Below the pieces are notes generated by a model. The model ran no database searches and was not told where the DNA came from. It saw only the letters and a program-made list of their open reading frames with translations. Below are positions 28,965 through 36,457 of a stretch of 64,000 nucleotides of DNA, in pieces (within the stretch, counting starts at the first letter, position 1; each line of letters opens with the position of its first letter). The position numbers were made by a program, and so were the translations under genes. Source of the stretch: Shinella sp. H4-D48 (GTDB lineage Bacteria > Pseudomonadota > Alphaproteobacteria > Rhizobiales > Rhizobiaceae); assembly GCF_022637395.1 (NCBI RefSeq), contig NZ_CP093339.1, positions 62,001 through 126,000 of the forward strand. The letters run 5' to 3'.

Positions 28965-28992
28965 GCACGCTGTCGGTCGTAATGGCGAGATC

Positions 28993-29439
28993 TCAGCCTT
29001 GCTTCGGCTTCCAGTCGGCGGACGGTATTGTGTTGATCATCCACGGCACGCCGAATTTGTCGGTCAGCGAGCCAAAGCCGGGGGACCAGAAGGTTTCGTC
29101 AAAAGGCATGCCCGGCCGCCCGCCGTCACAAAGCGCGTCATACCAGCGCTTCGCCTCGACCTTGTCGGTTGTGTGCAATGTCACGTCGAAGCCGTTCTTG
29201 GGCTTGCCGACATTCGGTGCCCACGCGACGTCCATGTCCGCGCCCATCAACGCCTGATCGCCGACCTGCAGCCAGCAATGCATAAGCCAGTCCTTGTACT
29301 TTTCGTCGCTGATGGGCATGTCCGGTGGCGCGGCGCTATAGGGCATGGCAGCCGTGATCGTCCCGCCGAGAACCTCGGCATAGAACTCGAACGCCTCCCG
29401 GCACTGGCCCTGGAAACTCAGGCTGGTCACGATCTTCAC
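28993..29439 (-). CDS. VOC-superfamily protein, PhnB-like
   Basis: This 148-residue protein of the glyoxalase/bleomycin-resistance/dioxygenase fold has paired beta-alpha-beta-beta-beta modules. The N-terminal motif FQGQCREAFEFYAEVLGG and C-terminal WSPGFGSLTDKFGVPWMINT match PhnB-like (YjdN) proteins. Metal ligands typical of true glyoxalases are not obvious. Function is unknown; it may bind a small hydrophobic ligand. GGAGGGATAGC precedes the ATG. It converges with the LysR gene and has a perfect 14-base palindrome in its promoter. Confidence 0.85.
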   Translation of the reverse strand: MKIVTSLSFQGQCREAFEFYAEVLGGTITAAMPYSAAPPDMPISDEKYKDWLMHCWLQVGDQALMGADMDVAWAPNVGKPKNGFDVTLHTTDKVEAKRWYDALCDGGRPGMPFDETFWSPGFGSLTDKFGVPWMINTIPSADWKPKQG

Positions 29440-29460
29440 GATGCTATCCCTCCTCCCTAG

Positions 29461-29474
29461 AGTGACGCGTCACT
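29461..29474. promoter_or_regulatory. Perfect 14-base palindrome upstream of the VOC gene
   Basis: AGTGACGCGTCACT is fully self-complementary and lies 22 bases upstream of the start codon at 29439. It is a likely operator of a dimeric repressor (TetR or ArsR type) that is not encoded next to it. Confidence 0.5.
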
Positions 29475-29549
29475 ATCCTACCGATCGGCATGGAGGTCAA
29501 CCTGACGGCGTCCGGGCAAGATCGCAGAGACAGGAGGAGCCATCCTGCC

Positions 29550-30905
29550 CTAGCCGCCGAGGCGCTTCTTCAACCCATCCACGATGCGGCCGGCAAGGGC
29601 CTCGTAGTCGCCGTCGAAATGGTGCCCTCCCTCGATGGAGATAGATTCCACGCCCGAGGCCTTCAGTGTCGGGCACGGGTCGTCGTCCTCTTCGCTGCCA
29701 TAAATGCATTGCACCATCTTGGGGTCGATCTTGGCAATGTCCTTGACGGGATCGCCGCCCGCCCCTTCCCCGGCCACGCCGAGCCAACCCGTCACCGATA
29801 TCTCGTAGTCCACCTGGTGCGACAGCGCCATCAGCGTCACCTGCGGCACCCGCTTGCGGTCTTCCGCCGGAAGCAGGTTGTAGGTTGCCGGCAGCACATC
29901 GGCGCCGAAGGAGTAGCCGACGAGCAGCACATGCTTGACGTTCCATTCCTTGCTGAAGGCATCGATGATGCGGGATAGGTCGTCCGCCGTTTCCTGCGGC
30001 TTTCGCTCGGACCAGAAGTAGCGCAGCGAATCCACGCCGACGACGGGAATGCCGCGCTCTTGCAGCGCGCCGGCCACCTGCTTGTCGATGTCGCGCCACC
30101 CGCCGTCACCGGAGTAGACCACAGCCATCGTGTCATAGGCCGGCGTCGCCTTGAGGATGCTGAGCGGCAGGCCAAGGGGCGTTTCTGTGTCGGCGGCGGC
30201 ATCCACCCGGTCGGCCAGCGCCTGCGAAAGCGCATCGGCGGCGCTTGCCGTCTCGTCGCGCACCTCGATATCGGGATGCGAAGCCTGCAGCGTCATCACA
30301 TGGTCGCGGCCGGCCTGCGGGGCGGCGGTGGTGAAAAGCACCGTCACCGGCGCCGGCAGCGGCCCGTCGGTCAGACCATAGAGTGTGCGGTCTCCCGCCT
30401 TCGTCTTGCTGGCGGGGGTGCAGAGCACCTTGTCCAGCGCGATACCTGCTTCCGGATCGACGGCAATAGCCTGGTCGAGCGTGGCGGCGGGGCTCTGGGC
30501 GATCATGGCGAGGGCCAGGGCACCCCCTTCCCCGATGCCCGCGACGATGGGCGGATTGTACTGTGTCGCCCCGCCGGCGCGCTGGGTCTGGTGGGCCAGC
30601 GATTCCACGTCGGAGATCATGTAGACGCAGTCGCCGGTATCCGCGGCGAGCGTCTTGAGGTAGGTCGGCAGGTCGATGCCGACGACGGCCGCGCCCTTCG
30701 CGGCCAGGTCCGCAGCCTGCTTGTCCTCCTGCTCGCCCCAGCCGTCCTTGCCGGAGATCAGGAACACGCTCGCCTCAGGCGCACCGTCTGGCATGGTGAT
30801 ATGATCGGCGGGGATCATGCCTGTGTCGAAGCTCTGCGCCATGGCTGCGCACGGCAGGAGGCCGGCGAGCAGCGCGGCGGCCGTAAGACGGGACAGAACC
30901 TTCAT
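29550..30905 (-). CDS. acvB: AcvB/VirJ-family periplasmic lysyl-phosphatidylglycerol hydrolase
   Basis: This 451-residue exported protein begins MKVLSRLTAAALLAGLLPCAAMA, a clear signal peptide. It contains two serine-hydrolase-like halves: the N-terminal one is degenerate at its elbow (GIGEGG), while the C-terminal VirJ half has GYSFGADVLP with the Ser nucleophile and a late His (IEGGHHF). In Agrobacterium, AcvB hydrolyses the lysyl-phosphatidylglycerol made by LpiA and is needed for virulence. Its start overlaps the lpiA stop by 4 bases (ATGA at 30902-30905), with AAGGAG upstream. No vir genes are in the window, so a housekeeping membrane-lipid role is indicated. Confidence 0.9.
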   Translation of the reverse strand: MKVLSRLTAAALLAGLLPCAAMAQSFDTGMIPADHITMPDGAPEASVFLISGKDGWGEQEDKQAADLAAKGAAVVGIDLPTYLKTLAADTGDCVYMISDVESLAHQTQRAGGATQYNPPIVAGIGEGGALALAMIAQSPAATLDQAIAVDPEAGIALDKVLCTPASKTKAGDRTLYGLTDGPLPAPVTVLFTTAAPQAGRDHVMTLQASHPDIEVRDETASAADALSQALADRVDAAADTETPLGLPLSILKATPAYDTMAVVYSGDGGWRDIDKQVAGALQERGIPVVGVDSLRYFWSERKPQETADDLSRIIDAFSKEWNVKHVLLVGYSFGADVLPATYNLLPAEDRKRVPQVTLMALSHQVDYEISVTGWLGVAGEGAGGDPVKDIAKIDPKMVQCIYGSEEDDDPCPTLKASGVESISIEGGHHFDGDYEALAGRIVDGLKKRLGG

Positions 30906-33499
30906 TTCGAGATTACTCCTTTGACGCCGCCGCCGATCAGAAAGGTCACGTCCATCAGGGCCAGCGCCGCCCCCGTGCCATTGGAAACCGCAAGATAGCG
31001 CGGTTCCCAGCGGGGATGAAACTTCGATTTGAAGGCCCGCAAGCCCTTGAAATTGTAGAAGCGCTCGCCGTGTTCGAAAAGCGCGCCGCCGACGCGGTCC
31101 CATACGGGGGCCGCCTCGCGCCGCGCCATGCCCGACAACGGCGCCATGCCGAGGTTGAACTGGGCATATTTTTCGTTGCGCAGATAGTCGAGAATGCTGG
31201 CGAACAGGAAATCCATCGTGCCCTTGGGCGCATCCGGCGCAAAGCGCATGAGATCGACCGTCGCCTCGGCTTTCGTATCCGTCACCATGAGCGTCGCAAA
31301 GGCCACGATGCTCTCGGCGAGCCGAACGACCGCAACGGGCTGGGACAGCACGTAATCGTCATCGAAGGCGCCGAGCGAGAAGGTCTTTTCCTTGGCGTTG
31401 TGATGGTCGAGCCAGCCATCGGACACGGCACGAAGATCGTCGAGGATCGGCGCGATATCGCCCGGCGGGACGACGCTGAATGTCAGCCCGTCGCGAAGGC
31501 CGCGGTTATACGACTGGCGCAGATTGGCGAAACGGCTGCCCTTGAGCTCGAATTCCGCAAGGTCGATTGTGGCGAGCTCGCCGAGCTTGAAGGCCCGAAG
31601 GCCCACATCCGCGCAGGCGCCGAGCAAAGCGGGCGAAATCTGGTAGAAGGCGGCGCGCCCTCCGCCCGCCCTCGCCGCGCCGACGAATTGCCAGACGAGT
31701 TCGGGAAATTCTTCCTCCGCGCCGATCGGATCCGCCAGTGCGATCCAGGAACGGCCGTGGATGCCGTACATGATGTAGGAGCGGCCGGAGGGGGAAAACA
31801 TCAGCCGCTTGTCACCCATGCGCACCAGATTGGCATCCGCCACATCCTGCTGCATCGTCACGGCCACGGCCTGCTTCAGCTCCTCCGGCGTCGGCCCCTG
31901 CGTTCGGTAATGTGCCGGTCGCAGCAGGCTGGAAAGCGCCAGTGTCGATGCCGCGATGGCGAGGCCAAGCAACGCGCGCAATCCGCGGGGCGCCTCTTCC
32001 GAGAACTCGAACTGCCACCAGAGGTCATGCGCATAATTCGTGTCGCGATAGACGAAGAACAGGATGAAGGTCGCCGTGACAAGGATGACGGCGATGGCCA
32101 TCAGCCAGGATGGGCCGAGCGCCTGGCGCAGCAGCGAACTGTGCCGGTCGAAGGCGCGCGCATTGGCAAGCAGCGCGACGATGAACAGCGCCAGGAGGGC
32201 CGCCTCGAAGACCGCGATGGCCTTCAGGAAGGCGAAGGCGAAGGCAACAGCAGCGCCAGCGAGCGCGACCCACCAAGCACCGTCGAGCCGCTGGCCAAGT
32301 CCGCGTGCAGCCACGATCAGAAGCAGGCCGATAAGGCTCGAGAGGAAATGCGCACCCTCGACGATCGGCAGCGGCAGGTAACCGGACAGGAAGTCCAGAT
32401 CGGTATCGGGTGTCGGTACCACGCTCGAGAAGATCAGCATGGCGCCCAGCAGTAGCGACAGCGTGGCGATCAACGCCGGGGCGAGCTTTCCGGCAAGCTG
32501 GGCGGCCTCGGCAACGCCGGGCCGCAGCGCGAGCTGGCGCATTTCGGTCAGGAGCAGCAGGAGCGTGGCCAGAAGCAGCGGCAGCACATAGTAGATCAGG
32601 CGGTAGAGCACGAGGCTGCCGAGCAGCTGGTCGATGCCGATGGCGTTCGACAGGCCCGCCATGATCACGGCTTCGAACACCCCGAGCCCGGCCGGGACAT
32701 GGCTGAGCACGCCGAAACCGATGGCCACCGCATAGATCGCGAGGAAGGTCGGCCAGCCGACATGGGTTTCCGGCAGAAGCACATAGAGCACGGAGGCCGC
32801 TGCGGCGATATCGAGCGCGGACACAAGAAACTGGCGCGAGGCGGTGCCGCTGTCGGGCAGACGCAGCCGAATTCCCTTGATATTCAGCACCCGGCCGTTG
32901 CGGCCGATATAGAAGACTGCGGCCAGCCCGGCCACGACCGCGCCGGCGATGACCCGCAGCCAGACCGCATCCACGCCGATGATGCCGGCAACGCGGGGTG
33001 CAACGGCAAGCGTGGCAAGGGCGCTGACGCCAAGCAGCCCGAGGCCGAAGGAGAGCGTGACGAAGGCGATGATGCGGGCGATCTCGCCCGGCGTCAGCCC
33101 GAGCCTGGAATAGGCGCGAAAGCGGATGGCCCCGCCGCTGAGCGGGCCGAAACCCACGGTATTGCCGACCGCATACGCCATGAAGGCGGTAACGGCGACG
33201 GAGGGGAATGGCGCCTTGCGCCCGACGTGGTCCAGCGCGTTCACGTCGTAAAGGATGAGCGCGAAGAAGCTGAGGCCGGTGAACAATGCGGCAAGCGCCA
33301 TCGCGCTCCACGAGGTGGCCGAAAGCGCGGCGAGCACCTCGTCATAGCGCACCTCCGCCGTCAGCCGATACAACGCGAATGCCACGAGCGCGAAAACGCA
33401 TAGACTGGCCGCACCGAGGATATAAAGTCTGTATGTGAGAAACAGCACAACGAGCCGAGACGACGTGTCCTCTGCAACCACACCTGTTTTGTCCGACAT
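30902..33499 (-). CDS. lpiA: Phosphatidylglycerol lysyltransferase LpiA (MprF homologue)
   Basis: This 865-residue inner-membrane enzyme has an N-terminal multi-helix flippase half (about residues 20-560, a dozen or more hydrophobic segments) and a C-terminal DUF2156 aminoacyl-transferase half (about 570-860; RFAPDAPKGTMDFLF, EKYAQFNLGMAPLSG, NFKGLRAFKSKFHPRWEPRYL). It transfers lysine from Lys-tRNA to phosphatidylglycerol, reducing surface negative charge; in rhizobia it is low-pH inducible and protects against cationic peptides. I chose ATG 33499 (MSDKTGVV); the frame extends to 33625 and the ribosome-binding site is weak at every candidate. It is translationally coupled to acvB. Confidence 0.93.
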   Translation of the reverse strand: MSDKTGVVAEDTSSRLVVLFLTYRLYILGAASLCVFALVAFALYRLTAEVRYDEVLAALSATSWSAMALAALFTGLSFFALILYDVNALDHVGRKAPFPSVAVTAFMAYAVGNTVGFGPLSGGAIRFRAYSRLGLTPGEIARIIAFVTLSFGLGLLGVSALATLAVAPRVAGIIGVDAVWLRVIAGAVVAGLAAVFYIGRNGRVLNIKGIRLRLPDSGTASRQFLVSALDIAAAASVLYVLLPETHVGWPTFLAIYAVAIGFGVLSHVPAGLGVFEAVIMAGLSNAIGIDQLLGSLVLYRLIYYVLPLLLATLLLLLTEMRQLALRPGVAEAAQLAGKLAPALIATLSLLLGAMLIFSSVVPTPDTDLDFLSGYLPLPIVEGAHFLSSLIGLLLIVAARGLGQRLDGAWWVALAGAAVAFAFAFLKAIAVFEAALLALFIVALLANARAFDRHSSLLRQALGPSWLMAIAVILVTATFILFFVYRDTNYAHDLWWQFEFSEEAPRGLRALLGLAIAASTLALSSLLRPAHYRTQGPTPEELKQAVAVTMQQDVADANLVRMGDKRLMFSPSGRSYIMYGIHGRSWIALADPIGAEEEFPELVWQFVGAARAGGGRAAFYQISPALLGACADVGLRAFKLGELATIDLAEFELKGSRFANLRQSYNRGLRDGLTFSVVPPGDIAPILDDLRAVSDGWLDHHNAKEKTFSLGAFDDDYVLSQPVAVVRLAESIVAFATLMVTDTKAEATVDLMRFAPDAPKGTMDFLFASILDYLRNEKYAQFNLGMAPLSGMARREAAPVWDRVGGALFEHGERFYNFKGLRAFKSKFHPRWEPRYLAVSNGTGAALALMDVTFLIGGGVKGVISK

Positions 33500-33664
33500 G
33501 CTCAAGCCCGCGCTGATGTTACGGCGCCGCATCCTAGCCCCGTCTGTGGCAAATATCGGGCTGATTTTTCGCAATCGTTCGACAGTGTGGGAGCAACGCG
33601 GCCCGTGCATAGCTGCATTGCACAATAAATGTTTTCCATCTGGTCAAAAAAGGGGCATAGTGCT

Positions 33665-33784
33665 CGCAGTTGATGCACACGGCGGCTTTTTCCTCCCAGT
33701 GCCGCCGCATCAGCTGTTCCCCTCTGGAGGTTTTTTGAACCTTCACACTTCATGGGCCGCGCAACTCGCCGGCCCATTTTTTTT
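33665..33784 (+). ncRNA. Structured trans-acting-type sRNA with a CCUCCC loop and intrinsic terminator
   Basis: Between the lpiA start and the hipA end the plus strand folds into a consistent small RNA. Hairpin 1 is CGGCGGC (33680-33686) with GCCGCCG (33701-33707), whose 14-base loop exposes CCTCCC (33692-33697), complementary to a Shine-Dalgarno sequence. Hairpin 2 is AGGTT/AACCT (33728-33742). Hairpin 3 is a strong terminator with an 8-base T-run. This design is that of rhizobial anti-Shine-Dalgarno sRNAs (the alpha-r8/MmgR and alpha-r14/NfeR1 types, from memory). The 5' end near 33665 is a guess, as no clear promoter is visible. Confidence 0.6.
33752..33784 (+). terminator. Intrinsic terminator of the sRNA
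   Basis: ATGGGCCG (33752-33759) pairs with CGGCCCAT (33770-33777), and eight T residues follow (33777-33784). No protein gene ends here on the plus strand, which is the main sign that an RNA gene does. Confidence 0.8.
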
Positions 33785-33801
33785 GCCTGAAGCCCCCTGC
33801 C

Positions 33802-35085
33802 CTAACCCTTTATCTCCTGCACCAAAGCCAGCGTGTCCAGGTGGGCGATGAGGCGATCTCCGCGTTCTTTGCCGAGCAGGTGTGGGGCTTCTTGCGGCCA
33901 TCGTTCAAGCGCCGTCCGCACGGTTGCCCTCACCTCCCGTTCGATCCAGTCGGCATCAAGACCGAGGAATTCGGCCACGCGACGGAAGCGGCGAAGATTG
34001 ACTTTCTCGAAGCTGTGCGTCCCGACGAAGCGCAGCGCCAATCCATCGGCAGGTGAAAACAGCACGGTCGGAACGATGTCATAGGCCGGCGACAACCGGA
34101 CGATGCCTTCCGACGGAAACAGGAATGACCAGTTCTTCAGGTGGTTGTCGCCATTGCCGATCAGAACGTCGGCGACGATGCGGCGCAAACCTTCCATCAC
34201 GTCGGCGCGCCAGTCCGTGGAGAAGCGGCGGATCATGTTGAGGATCGTCTCGTAGGTCGCCATCGTGTATTTGCGCTCGCCGACGGCGCCCACGATCTGT
34301 GCCGCATCCTCGATATGCAGCCGCCTGCCCTCCCCCGGCCGGTCGAACCGGTCGACCGCAAGGGCCTGCGCGCCACCCTCCAGCAAAGCCGATGGAATAC
34401 CGTCGATCGCACTGACCGGCACGAGACGGCAGTCGGCGGTGTGAACACCAATCATGCGGCAGAGCGACATGGCGGCGAATTCCGCTTCCGGCAACGCGCG
34501 ATACCGCGCCGTGGGTACCTTGAGGATCGCCCTCCCCTCCCCTGCCCGCGCGGGCACGGTGAGGCGGCCGTGATTGTCGGTAGCCGAAAACTTGAGCTGC
34601 ACGCCGGCGAGCGAGAATTTGACCAGCCCTTCCGGCCGCGGCAGATCCAGCCCGCCGAGGCGTTCGAGATGAAGCGGCCCGGCGGTGGAAGGTGGCGTCG
34701 TCTCCGGCGTGACGATGAGCGCGCCCGGCAGGTCGCCGCCCAGCCGTGTCAGGAGATCGAACTGGTCGTGCCGGCCCGGCCCCATTTCGGCCATGACGAG
34801 CTCGCGGAGCGCGCCTTCCGGCAGCAGGCCCGCAAACCATGGCGGCAGATGCCCGTTGAGGCCGATCTTGTCGCCACGACCGGTAAGGCGTTGTCGGGTG
34901 GCCTCCTCATCACCAGGAACCACCCATCCAAGACTGACGACCGGTCGCGCGGGATCACGCAGGAACGCCTCATCTATTGTAAAGGCGGTTGCCCCTCCCC
35001 CGTCGCGCGACAGCGTGCCGACGCGCCACAGGTGGCCCTGCGGATCGGTGATGTGAATCGCGAGCATCGCCGCGCCGGCCATCAC
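33802..35085 (-). CDS. hipA: HipA-family serine/threonine kinase toxin
   Basis: This 427-residue protein has the HipA N-1 domain (about residues 1-110; GLLPEGALRELV) and kinase core with the ATP-site lysine (RAILKVPTARY) and the catalytic/metal segment LIGNGDNHLKNWSFLF followed by LSPAYDIVPT. HipA toxins phosphorylate glutamyl-tRNA synthetase or related targets and cause growth arrest and persistence. The start is GTG 35085, or the adjacent ATG 35082; either overlaps or abuts the hipB stop. On a replicon next to repABC it may help plasmid maintenance. Confidence 0.9.
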   Translation of the reverse strand: MMAGAAMLAIHITDPQGHLWRVGTLSRDGGGATAFTIDEAFLRDPARPVVSLGWVVPGDEEATRQRLTGRGDKIGLNGHLPPWFAGLLPEGALRELVMAEMGPGRHDQFDLLTRLGGDLPGALIVTPETTPPSTAGPLHLERLGGLDLPRPEGLVKFSLAGVQLKFSATDNHGRLTVPARAGEGRAILKVPTARYRALPEAEFAAMSLCRMIGVHTADCRLVPVSAIDGIPSALLEGGAQALAVDRFDRPGEGRRLHIEDAAQIVGAVGERKYTMATYETILNMIRRFSTDWRADVMEGLRRIVADVLIGNGDNHLKNWSFLFPSEGIVRLSPAYDIVPTVLFSPADGLALRFVGTHSFEKVNLRRFRRVAEFLGLDADWIEREVRATVRTALERWPQEAPHLLGKERGDRLIAHLDTLALVQEIKG

Positions 35086-35423
35086 TCATCCTCGCCCGAG
35101 AGATCGACGAACACATCGTCGAAAGCGGTGGAGGTCGGGCTGGATGACAGAACCCTCCCCTCCCCTTGCCGCAACGCGCTCTGCACGGCAGAAAGTTTTT
35201 CGACCGGCACCAGCATGGGCACGAGGTCGAGTGCGTCGCAGATGTCGAGCAGCAACGCCAACCGATCACGGCCGATACGCCCCTGAAGCAGATCGCGTTC
35301 CAGTTCTGAAATGCGGGCGCGATCACGCCCGAGCCGTGCGGCAAGGTCCGGCTGGGTCATGCTGCGGCCGGTCCGGGCCTGCCGGAGCTGCGCGCCGAGA
35401 TTTTCGGCAATCGGCGTTTTCAT
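35082..35423 (-). CDS. hipB: HipB-like helix-turn-helix antitoxin
   Basis: This 113-residue protein has a Xre-type HTH (LGAQLRQARTGRSMTQPDLAARLGRDRARISELERDLLQG, about residues 7-60) and an acidic C-terminal tail (FDDVFVDLSGEDE). I chose ATG 35423 (MKTPIAEN), with GAGG upstream, because the longer frame (to 35525) would place the paired operator palindromes inside the coding region. It should neutralise HipA and repress the operon through the palindromes at 35476-35523. Confidence 0.88.
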   Translation of the reverse strand: MKTPIAENLGAQLRQARTGRSMTQPDLAARLGRDRARISELERDLLQGRIGRDRLALLLDICDALDLVPMLVPVEKLSAVQSALRQGEGRVLSSSPTSTAFDDVFVDLSGEDE

Positions 35424-35475
35424 GCGGACCTCGATGTCAGAAAGTCCGCTGTCTATCATGAAACGCTGAACGAAA

Positions 35476-35523
35476 GAAGCGGAATTCCGCACGAAAATCG
35501 TAGTTCGAGCGGAATTCCGCTTC
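35476..35523. promoter_or_regulatory. Paired hipBA operator palindromes
   Basis: GCGGAATTCCGC occurs twice as a perfect 12-base palindrome (35479-35490 and 35509-35520), spaced exactly 30 bases. With flanks, GAAGCGGAATTCCGC (35476-35490) and GCGGAATTCCGCTTC (35509-35523) are reverse complements of each other, so the whole block is also a larger dyad. Its location just upstream of hipB suggests cooperative HipB binding. Confidence 0.75.
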
Positions 35524-35777
35524 AAATTGTCTGGGGTGTTTCGTGAGAAGACTTTGTGTTGCCGCTAGCGCAGGTGAAACTGGCATGGACAGCGTCCACC
35601 GGCTGGGCGTCGAGAGTGCGCGATCAACCTCGAAGCAGCGATGTCCCTGTAATGAAAGAGTATGGAGTCTATGTCCAGTCCTTTTGCGGCAAAGTTCATG
35701 GAGGCCAGTGCATGGATCAAGCGGGTCGGCACTGGCAGTGCTGTCGTCTACATCGTCGAACTGCAGATCGTTGACGC
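35524..35777. other. Gene-free stretch before the partition region
   Basis: There are short frames on both strands (for example 35543-35782 +, 35662-35943 +) but none has a ribosome-binding site with recognisable protein character. I see only the hipBA promoter side at the left and parS at the right. Confidence 0.4.
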
Positions 35778-35793
35778 GTTGACAGCTGTCAAC
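35778..35793. promoter_or_regulatory. parS: parS centromere site (copy 1)
   Basis: GTTGACAGCTGTCAAC is a perfect 16-base palindrome matching the repABC parS consensus GTTNNNNGCNNNNAAC. It lies 11 bases past the stop of the WGR gene. RepB (ParB type) should bind here for plasmid segregation. An identical copy is at 36141-36156. Confidence 0.88.
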
Positions 35794-35803
35794 GATCAAC
35801 TCA

Positions 35804-36049
35804 TCACTCAGCGACCGGCACATAGCCACGCTTCATCTTCCGCGCCGCGAGCGCTGCCGCGTCGCGCACGGCTTCCGCCAGCCCTGTCTTCTCGTCTGAA
35901 CGGCGGCGGGCGTAGACACCGACCCGTCCCCATTCGCGGATGAGCAAGGTCTGTCCCAGCAGGTCGCGTGTAACGGTCAAGCGATAGAAGCGGTTCATGT
36001 TGCGCATGGGATCGCAGCGGATGAAGTGTCTTGACGTGCCTTGTTCCAT
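35804..36049 (-). CDS. Small WGR-domain protein
   Basis: This 81-residue protein consists almost wholly of a WGR domain: FYRLTVTRDLLGQTLLIREWGRVG, with the eponymous Trp-Gly-Arg, then a helix (AVRDAAALAARKMKRGYVPV). WGR domains occur in PARP1-type proteins and in small bacterial proteins and are linked to nucleic-acid binding. I chose the ATG at 36049 (MEQGTSRH); the frame extends to 36121, but that would place a 26-base inverted repeat against the start codon. It is bracketed by two identical parS sites on a repABC replicon, suggesting a plasmid-related role, which is inference. Confidence 0.75.
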   Translation of the reverse strand: MEQGTSRHFIRCDPMRNMNRFYRLTVTRDLLGQTLLIREWGRVGVYARRRSDEKTGLAEAVRDAAALAARKMKRGYVPVAE

Positions 36050-36094
36050 GCGCCGAAGTTGAAGGTGGCGGGGAATCGTGTCCAACGAATTTGT

Positions 36095-36120
36095 TGAATC
36101 GATTCGGGCTGATCGATTCA
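36095..36120. promoter_or_regulatory. Inverted repeat upstream of the WGR gene
   Basis: TGAATCGAT (36095-36103) and ATCGATTCA (36112-36120) are perfect 9-base arms 8 bases apart, about 45 bases upstream of the chosen WGR start. It is a candidate operator for the WGR gene or a repABC regulatory site. Confidence 0.5.
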
Positions 36121-36140
36121 TGCCGCTGATGGGTAAGGTC

Positions 36141-36156
36141 GTTGACAGCTGTCAAC
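36141..36156. promoter_or_regulatory. parS: parS centromere site (copy 2)
   Basis: This is a second exact copy of GTTGACAGCTGTCAAC, 363 bases from the first (start to start) and about 300 bases upstream of repA. It fits the repABC parS consensus GTTNNNNGCNNNNAAC. The two copies flank the WGR gene. Confidence 0.88.
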
Positions 36157-36457
36157 GTGATGATGGCGACGCCCTCGTTCCTGACGCCGAAATGCCCGCA
36201 AACGATTCATTTTCCAGCGTTTCTTTGCCTGTGCATTGCCATTTCCCATAATCAGAAAGGGCTTGACGCGACTCGCAGCATGGCCCAGCGTGCCTAACGG
36301 AATAAGGCGAAGGATGGTTAGTTCGCCGTAACTGCTAAATGCATCTGTAGATTTTCAAGACGTCGCATATCCACGGTGTCGAGAATCGGGAGATAATAGC
36401 ATGACGGTCCGCAGTGCATGAGGCGCTAGCGAGACCGGGAAACGATCGGAGACATTG
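36157..36457. other. repABC upstream region (no gene)
   Basis: These 301 bases between parS copy 2 and repA contain no coding frame I can support. They should hold the repA promoter and RepA/RepB autoregulatory sites. A TTGACG-like -35 occurs near 36260 but no convincing -10 follows at the right distance. GGAGACATTG just before 36458 is the repA ribosome-binding site. Confidence 0.45.

Noticed and set aside
33502-33777. Minus-strand frames of 70-91 codons upstream of lpiA
   Set aside because: They overlap the sRNA hairpins and terminator, have no good start signal and no recognisable motif apart from chance cysteines.
35543-35943. Plus-strand frames of 72-93 codons between hipB and the WGR gene
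   Set aside because: They have no ribosome-binding sites, overlap each other in different frames, and run through parS and the WGR gene on the other strand.
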